Of a stretch of 64,000 nucleotides of DNA, positions 59,844 through 64,000 are shown piece after piece. The notes under the pieces are model-generated. The model had not been told where the DNA came from, searched no databases, and saw only the letters and a list, made by a program, of their open reading frames with translations. Both the position numbers and the translations under genes were made by a program. Origin of the DNA: an uncultured Eubacteriales bacterium (GTDB lineage: Bacteria > Bacillota > Clostridia > Oscillospirales > Oscillospiraceae); contig CASDSM010000025.1 of NCBI GenBank assembly GCA_949283375.1, positions 33,206 through 97,205 on the forward strand. Reading direction: 5' to 3'. How positions within the stretch are numbered: position 1 is the first letter of the stretch; every line of letters starts with the position of its first letter.

Positions 59844-61337
59844 ATGCCACTGTTTGGACGGGACTGGGGACACGTCCCCCACCACGCCGCGCGGCCGCGC
59901 TTTGAGGAGCCGCTGACGTGGGAGAATCTCTGCGCCGTCTTTGACGGCTGCGCCGACTTTGCCCGGCGGGAACTGAGATGCGCGGGCGGCTGCCCCGTGC
60001 GCCTCTGCTGGCTGGACGGGATGGTGCGTCAGGAGCGGCTGAACGACTATATCCTCCGCCCGCTGGCGGCCTGGCCGCTGCCGGAGGGGGCGGGCGTGGC
60101 GGAGGCGGTGCGCGCCGGAGGGGTGTGGAACCAGAACGCCGAGCGGCAGGAGGCGCTCGAGCGGGTGGTCTACCTCCTGCTGGAGGGGCACTGCGCCCTC
60201 TTCTTCCCCGACGGGGTGCTCACCTGCTGGGTGGCGACGGAGGAGAAGCGGGCGATCACCCAGCCGGAGAACGAGAGCGAGGTCAAGGGCGCGAAGGAGA
60301 GCTTTGTGGAGTCGGTGCGCACGAACACCTCCCTCCTGCGCCGCCGCCTGCGCGCCCCCGACCTGAAGGTGGAGCGCTGCCGGATCGGCCGGCGGACCCG
60401 CACCCCGGTGGAGATGGTCTGGCTGGAGGAGATCGCCGACCCCGCCCTCCCCCGCGCGGTCCGCCGCCGTCTGGAGGAGATCGACGAGGATGCCCTGCTC
60501 ACCACCGCCGAGCTGGAGGAGTACCTCACCGATCCGCGCGCGACCGCCTTCCCCCGCGTCCTCTTCACCGAGCGGCCGGACCGCTTCTGTCAGGGCCTGC
60601 TCTGCGGCCGGGTGGGGCTGCTGGTGGACGGGATCCCGCTGGGCTGCCTCGTGCCGGGGAACCTCGGCCTCTTTCTCACCGCGACGCAGGACTGGAGCTT
60701 TCACTGGGCGGTGAGCTCCCTGCTCATCGGCCTGCGCTACCTCTGCATGGCCCTCACCCTGGTACTGCCGGGCTTCTATATCGCGGTGGCCCAGTTCCAC
60801 TTTGAGCTCATCCCCACCCGGCTGGCGATGTCCATCATCGCCAGCCGGCAGGACGTCCCCTTCCCCACCGCCTTTGAGGTGCTCGGCCTGCTGGCCGCCT
60901 TTGAGATCTTACAGGAGGCGGGCATCCGCCTGCCGCGGACGATCGGGCAGACCATCTCCATCATCGGCGGTCTGGTGGTGGGTCAGGCGGCGGTGGACGC
61001 GAAGATCGTCTCCCCGGTGGTGGTGATCGTGGTCGCCGTCGCCGGGATCACCGGCTTCACCATGCCGAATCAGGACTTTGCCAACGCCCTGCGGCTCTGG
61101 CGGCTGATGCTGGCCGTCTGCGGGGCGGTGACCGGAGTGTTTGGATTGACGGTGGGCGCGGCTTTCCTGATCGCCCACCTCGCCAGTCTGGAGAGCTTCG
61201 GCGTGCCCTATCTCGCCCCCTTTGCCCTGCGCGCCGGGGCGGAGGTGCGCGGCGGGCTGCTCTGCCGCGAGCCGGTCCCGGAGGACAAGCTCCGCCCCGC
61301 CGAGCTGCGCCCGCGCAACCGGAGGCGGCGGTGGTGA
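59844..61337 (+). CDS. gerAA: Spore germination receptor subunit A (GerAA family)
   Basis: 497 residues. N-terminal soluble domain (about 1-260) with DGMVRQERLNDYILRPL and NTSLLRRRLRAPDLKVERC, followed by NPGQ-like LVDGIPLGCLVPGNLGLFL and about five to six membrane spans (for example YLCMALTLVLPGFYIAVAQF, RTIGQTISIIGGLVVGQAAV). It is the ligand-side subunit of nutrient receptors in the spore inner membrane. GGAGGGGCGGAG precedes the ATG. It heads a gerAA-gerAC-gerAB operon, and the C gene overlaps its stop. Confidence 0.93.
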   Translation: MPLFGRDWGHVPHHAARPRFEEPLTWENLCAVFDGCADFARRELRCAGGCPVRLCWLDGMVRQERLNDYILRPLAAWPLPEGAGVAEAVRAGGVWNQNAERQEALERVVYLLLEGHCALFFPDGVLTCWVATEEKRAITQPENESEVKGAKESFVESVRTNTSLLRRRLRAPDLKVERCRIGRRTRTPVEMVWLEEIADPALPRAVRRRLEEIDEDALLTTAELEEYLTDPRATAFPRVLFTERPDRFCQGLLCGRVGLLVDGIPLGCLVPGNLGLFLTATQDWSFHWAVSSLLIGLRYLCMALTLVLPGFYIAVAQFHFELIPTRLAMSIIASRQDVPFPTAFEVLGLLAAFEILQEAGIRLPRTIGQTISIIGGLVVGQAAVDAKIVSPVVVIVVAVAGITGFTMPNQDFANALRLWRLMLAVCGAVTGVFGLTVGAAFLIAHLASLESFGVPYLAPFALRAGAEVRGGLLCREPVPEDKLRPAELRPRNRRRRW

Positions 61338-62524
61338 GGCATCGCGCGGCGGCTCTCCTCCTCGCCGCCCTCCTCCTCCCCGGCCTGAGCGGCTGCCGGG
61401 GAAATTTCCTCCCCCACGCGCGCGACATCACCCAGGTCCAGCTCCTGCGCACCCTCGCGATCGACGCCGGGGAGGCTGCGGCGGTCTCTGTCACAGTCTC
61501 CGGCGCGGCGCGCAGGAGCGGCGAGCAGGGGGAGCGCCAGCCGCCCCTCATCCTCAACCGGGAGGGGGAGAGCGTCTTCGGCGCCTGCTGGAGCCTCCAG
61601 AGCGGCGGTGACGGGACGGCGGTGGACTTCGGCCATGTGACCGAGTGCGTCCTGGGGGAGGAGCTGGCCGGTGCGGGGCTGGAGGGGATGACCGACTTTC
61701 TCGAGCGCGAATTTGAGATGCGGCTGGACACCCAGGTCTATCTCGTCTCCGGCGCGACCGCCTCGGAGGCGGTCTCCGGCGCGGCGAGCCGGAATGGGGC
61801 GCTCACCGACCGGCTGGCGGAGATCAGCCGGGACGAGAGCCTCGGCGGGCGTCAGTGGCCTTACACCCTGCGCTATCTGCTCGGCCATCTGGAGGACAAC
61901 GGGACCGCCCTCCTCCCCGTCCTCACCCTGGAGGACAATCCGGACTATGACCCGGACCAGCCGGACGAGGCGGCGGAGAAGAGGGTGGACCTCGCCGGCC
62001 TGGCCTATCTGGACGGCTGGCGGCTGGCCGGGGTGCTCGACCGGGAGACCTCGCGCGGGGCGGCCCTGCTCACCGACCTGTGCCAGCGCGATGGGATCGA
62101 GGTCCCCCTGCGCGGCGGGCTGGCGGGGGTCACGCTGGTGGACGCCTCCTGCTACTGGGAGCCGCACTTTGACAGGTCGGGGCGTCTGGTCCGCCTGGTG
62201 GCCCGCATCCGGGTGCAGGGGGAGCTCTCCGAGCTGCGCGGCGGCCTCGACCCGCTGGACGCGGCGGCGCTGAAGGAGCTGGACGCCGCCTTCTCCGCCC
62301 TGCTCGCCCGCGAGGCCCAGGCGGCCCTCGACCTCAGCCAGGCGGAGGGGGTGGATTTTCTCCACCTCCGGCGGGAGATGGTCTTTCAGTGTCCCCTCCA
62401 CACGGCGGACCTTCTGTCGCACTGGACGTCGTGGTTTGAGACGATGGAGCTGGAGGCGGTGGTGGAGGGCTGCGTGGTCCGCAGCTATGACGCAAACCGG
62501 CCGTTTACGGCGGAAGGAGGGTGA
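61331..62524 (+). CDS. gerAC: Spore germination receptor lipoprotein (Ger(x)C family)
   Basis: 397 residues from a GTG at 61331 (a GTG at 61334 is an equal option), overlapping the gerAA stop, with GGAGG close upstream. Lipoprotein signal LLAALLLPGLSGC with lipid Cys at about residue 22. The mature part has the Ger(x)C layout: domain 1 (FLEREFEMRLDTQVYLVSG), then domains 2-3 with ALKELDAAFSALLAREAQAA and LDLSQAEGVDFLHLRREM. It is needed for receptor function in the spore inner membrane. Its stop overlaps the possible start region of gerAB. Confidence 0.92.
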   Translation: MVRHRAAALLLAALLLPGLSGCRGNFLPHARDITQVQLLRTLAIDAGEAAAVSVTVSGAARRSGEQGERQPPLILNREGESVFGACWSLQSGGDGTAVDFGHVTECVLGEELAGAGLEGMTDFLEREFEMRLDTQVYLVSGATASEAVSGAASRNGALTDRLAEISRDESLGGRQWPYTLRYLLGHLEDNGTALLPVLTLEDNPDYDPDQPDEAAEKRVDLAGLAYLDGWRLAGVLDRETSRGAALLTDLCQRDGIEVPLRGGLAGVTLVDASCYWEPHFDRSGRLVRLVARIRVQGELSELRGGLDPLDAAALKELDAAFSALLAREAQAALDLSQAEGVDFLHLRREMVFQCPLHTADLLSHWTSWFETMELEAVVEGCVVRSYDANRPFTAEGG

Positions 62525-62529
62525 ATCTC

Positions 62530-63609
62530 ATGGAAGAGGGACGGCGGGCGGTCTCATCCAGACAGCTGGCGATCCTCCTTTTCTGCGGCCTGCTCTCCCC
62601 CATGACCCAGGTGATGCCATCGCTGACGGCGCATCTGGCGGGTGCGGGCGGCTGGCTGGGGGGAGTGCTCGCGCTGCCGGTCTTCCTGCTGGCCCTCTGG
62701 CTGACCGGCGGGACGGCGCGGCGGCTTCCGGCCGGTACCGGCCTGGGCGGGCTGTACCGTCTGGCCTTCGGGCCGGTGCTGGGGCGGGCGGCCAGCCTGG
62801 TCACCATGCTCTGGCTGCTGCTGGCTGCCGCCGTGCAGCTGCGCTTCTGTGCGGAGGGGTTCCTCTCCTCCATCTATCCGGGCACGGGGGTCTGGCTCTT
62901 TCTGCTCTCGCTGACCGCCGTCGTCTGGTGGGTGAGCGCGCACGGGGCGGCCGCCGTCTGCCGGATGGGGCAGATGTTCCTCTATATCCTCTGCGTCACC
63001 GCCGGGGTGGTCCTCCTCTTCGCTCTGCCAGGCGTGCGACTCTACCATATCTGGCCGGTCTGGCTGGAGGGGTGGGACAGCCTGCTCGCCTCCGCCCTGC
63101 CTGTCCTCTCCGTGCTGGGCTATGCCCTCCCTGTCCTGCTCACTCAGGAGCGCCCCTCTGGCCGGGGCGGCACGGCGGGGTGGTTCATCGCCCTCGGTCT
63201 TTTGGGCAGCCTGATGGGGCTGGTGATCATCGGGACCTTCGGCTGGCAGATGGCCGCGCGCTTTCAGCTCCCCCTCTTCTCGCTGGCCAAGGAGGTCACC
63301 CTGCTCGATCTGGTCGAGCGGCTGGAGACAGTGGTGGCGGCGCTCTGGGTGTTCTCCGACATTGCCATGCTCTGTGCCCTCCTGCTGGCCCTCCAGGAGC
63401 AGGGGGCCGCCCTCACGCGCAGGATGAGCCGGACGCTGATGCGCGCGATGCTCTGCGTGCTGATGACGATCATCGCCGCCTTCCTCGCGCCGGGCGGGCT
63501 GGCGCTGCAGGGGCTGTGGCGGCGGGCGATCCTGCCGGGGAATCTGGCGGTGTGCTATCTCCTGCCGCTGGCGGCATGTCTTGCGGCCCGAATGCGGAAA
63601 ATGGCCTAG
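62530..63609 (+). CDS. gerAB: Spore germination receptor permease subunit (GerAB family)
   Basis: 359 residues from the ATG at 62530 (AAGGAGG 9 nt upstream; an in-frame GTG at 62521 overlaps the Shine-Dalgarno). Ten hydrophobic spans in the APC-superfamily fold: SSRQLAILLFCGLLSPMTQV, GGLYRLAFGPVLGRAASLVT, AAAVCRMGQMFLYILCVTAG and LVERLETVVAALWVFSDIAM. It binds amino-acid germinants in known receptors. The order A-C-B differs from the Bacillus order A-B-C but is common in Clostridia. No fourth (D) subunit gene is seen before the rRNA promoter region. Confidence 0.92.
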   Translation: MEEGRRAVSSRQLAILLFCGLLSPMTQVMPSLTAHLAGAGGWLGGVLALPVFLLALWLTGGTARRLPAGTGLGGLYRLAFGPVLGRAASLVTMLWLLLAAAVQLRFCAEGFLSSIYPGTGVWLFLLSLTAVVWWVSAHGAAAVCRMGQMFLYILCVTAGVVLLFALPGVRLYHIWPVWLEGWDSLLASALPVLSVLGYALPVLLTQERPSGRGGTAGWFIALGLLGSLMGLVIIGTFGWQMAARFQLPLFSLAKEVTLLDLVERLETVVAALWVFSDIAMLCALLLALQEQGAALTRRMSRTLMRAMLCVLMTIIAAFLAPGGLALQGLWRRAILPGNLAVCYLLPLAACLAARMRKMA

Positions 63610-63716
63610 GGATAGCACGCGGCCCACTATATTTAGTAGATGGAAAGGGACTTCGGCCACAGGATATAGGACGGGAGAGAAAATGAAAAAAGTGAGGAAA
63701 AAAAGAGAAAAATTGC

Positions 63717-63745
63717 TTGACAGGGGAGAAACTGTCTAGTATAAT
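63717..63745 (+). promoter_or_regulatory. rRNA operon promoter P1
   Basis: TTGACA (63717-63722), 17-bp spacer, TATAAT (63740-63745), both consensus. An A-rich stretch (63681-63713) just upstream looks like an UP element. Confidence 0.85.
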
Positions 63746-63841
63746 AAGCAAGTCTTCCGCGAGAGGGGTTGCCCCGGCGGAAGGCGGATTGGTTTTCAGG
63801 CCAGTCTCCTGAAAAAAGTTTGACAGGAACGAAAAAAGCGC

Positions 63842-63870
63842 TTGACAAACGGAGCTGAACCTGCTATACT
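63842..63870 (+). promoter_or_regulatory. rRNA operon promoter P2
   Basis: TTGACA (63842-63847), 17-bp spacer, TATACT (63865-63870). A further TTGACA at 63820-63825 has no matching -10 box. Confidence 0.8.
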
Positions 63871-64000
63871 AATCAAGCTGTCGCCGAGAGGCGCGGCGGA
63901 GGGTGTACCTTGTAAATTAAACAACGTGAAGCAAACGAAGCACCAGAGTAAGGATAGCGGAGGCTTCGGAGCTGAAAAGTTCTGAAGAGGAAGCAGAAAA
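63871..64000 (+). other. Leader of an rRNA operon (16S gene lies beyond the window)
   Basis: The sequence ACCTTGTAAATTAAACAACG (63906 onward) is the kind of leader that precedes 16S rRNA genes in Firmicutes (compare CTTTGAAAACTAAACA). The 16S 5' end is not yet reached at 64000. Identification is by recall of leader sequences and the tandem consensus promoters. Confidence 0.7.

Overview
The window is a 64-kb, GC-rich (roughly 60-65 %) chromosomal segment of an endospore-forming Firmicute. The deduced proteins (L34, YidC, KhpB, SpoIIE, GerA-type receptor, RemB) look most like Clostridia of the Oscillospiraceae group (Flavonifractor, Oscillibacter or Intestinimonas relatives); this placement is from recall of protein style, not from a search. 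The centre of the window is the chromosomal origin: rpmH-rnpA-yidD-yidC-khpB run left, and dnaA-dnaN-S4 protein-recF-remB-gyrB-gyrA-rnhA run right. A DnaA-box cluster followed by a DnaA-trio-like TAC repeat lies between dnaA and dnaN (33444-33707).

Layout from left to right. (1) 1-7775, minus strand: a tight five-gene operon with a secreted/TM/FHA protease, a PP2C phosphatase, a transmembrane Ser/Thr kinase, a one-TM protein and a large repeat-containing surface protein that runs off the left edge. It looks like one phospho-signalling and cell-surface module. (2) 7776-13860: a serine recombinase, an SGNH plus MBOAT pair for O-acylation of a surface polymer, and an AGCS amino-acid/cation symporter. 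Next to the recombinase lie degenerate second copies of the MBOAT promoter and of part of the symporter gene. (3) 13921-28025, plus strand: DnaD-like and DnaC/DnaI-like replication proteins, noc, three parS-like sites, parA, parB, serS, two unknown genes, rsmG, a MinD-like ATPase, an MgsA-like protein with altered active site, hisS, aspS and gapA. If the origin is where dnaA suggests, this whole block is transcribed head-on to the leftward fork, unlike the usual Firmicutes arrangement. (4) 28322-41470: the origin core. (5) 41497-50360, mostly minus strand: a Phd/Doc toxin-antitoxin pair, tRNA-Val(GAC), dusB, a 470-bp tandem duplication, malic enzyme, an FAD oxidoreductase, a plus-strand CPBP protease and pyrG. 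(6) 50509-56651: a CorC/HlyC-type CBS protein, a KtrB/KtrA potassium uptake pair and a membrane pyrophosphatase. (7) 56949-63609: spoIIE, a small unknown membrane gene and a gerAA-gerAC-gerAB operon behind a good sigma-G-type promoter. (8) 63717-64000: tandem strong promoters and the leader of an rRNA operon whose 16S gene lies past the right edge.

Two interspersed palindromic repeat families (cores GGGCGCAC/GTGCGCCC and GGAACGGTC/GACCGTTCC) fill many of the non-coding gaps. The most unusual signals are three identical hybrid parS/Noc-type sites beside noc and parA, the inverted par block, the missing catalytic aspartates of the MgsA-like protein, and the kinase/phosphatase/FHA-protease/surface-protein operon.
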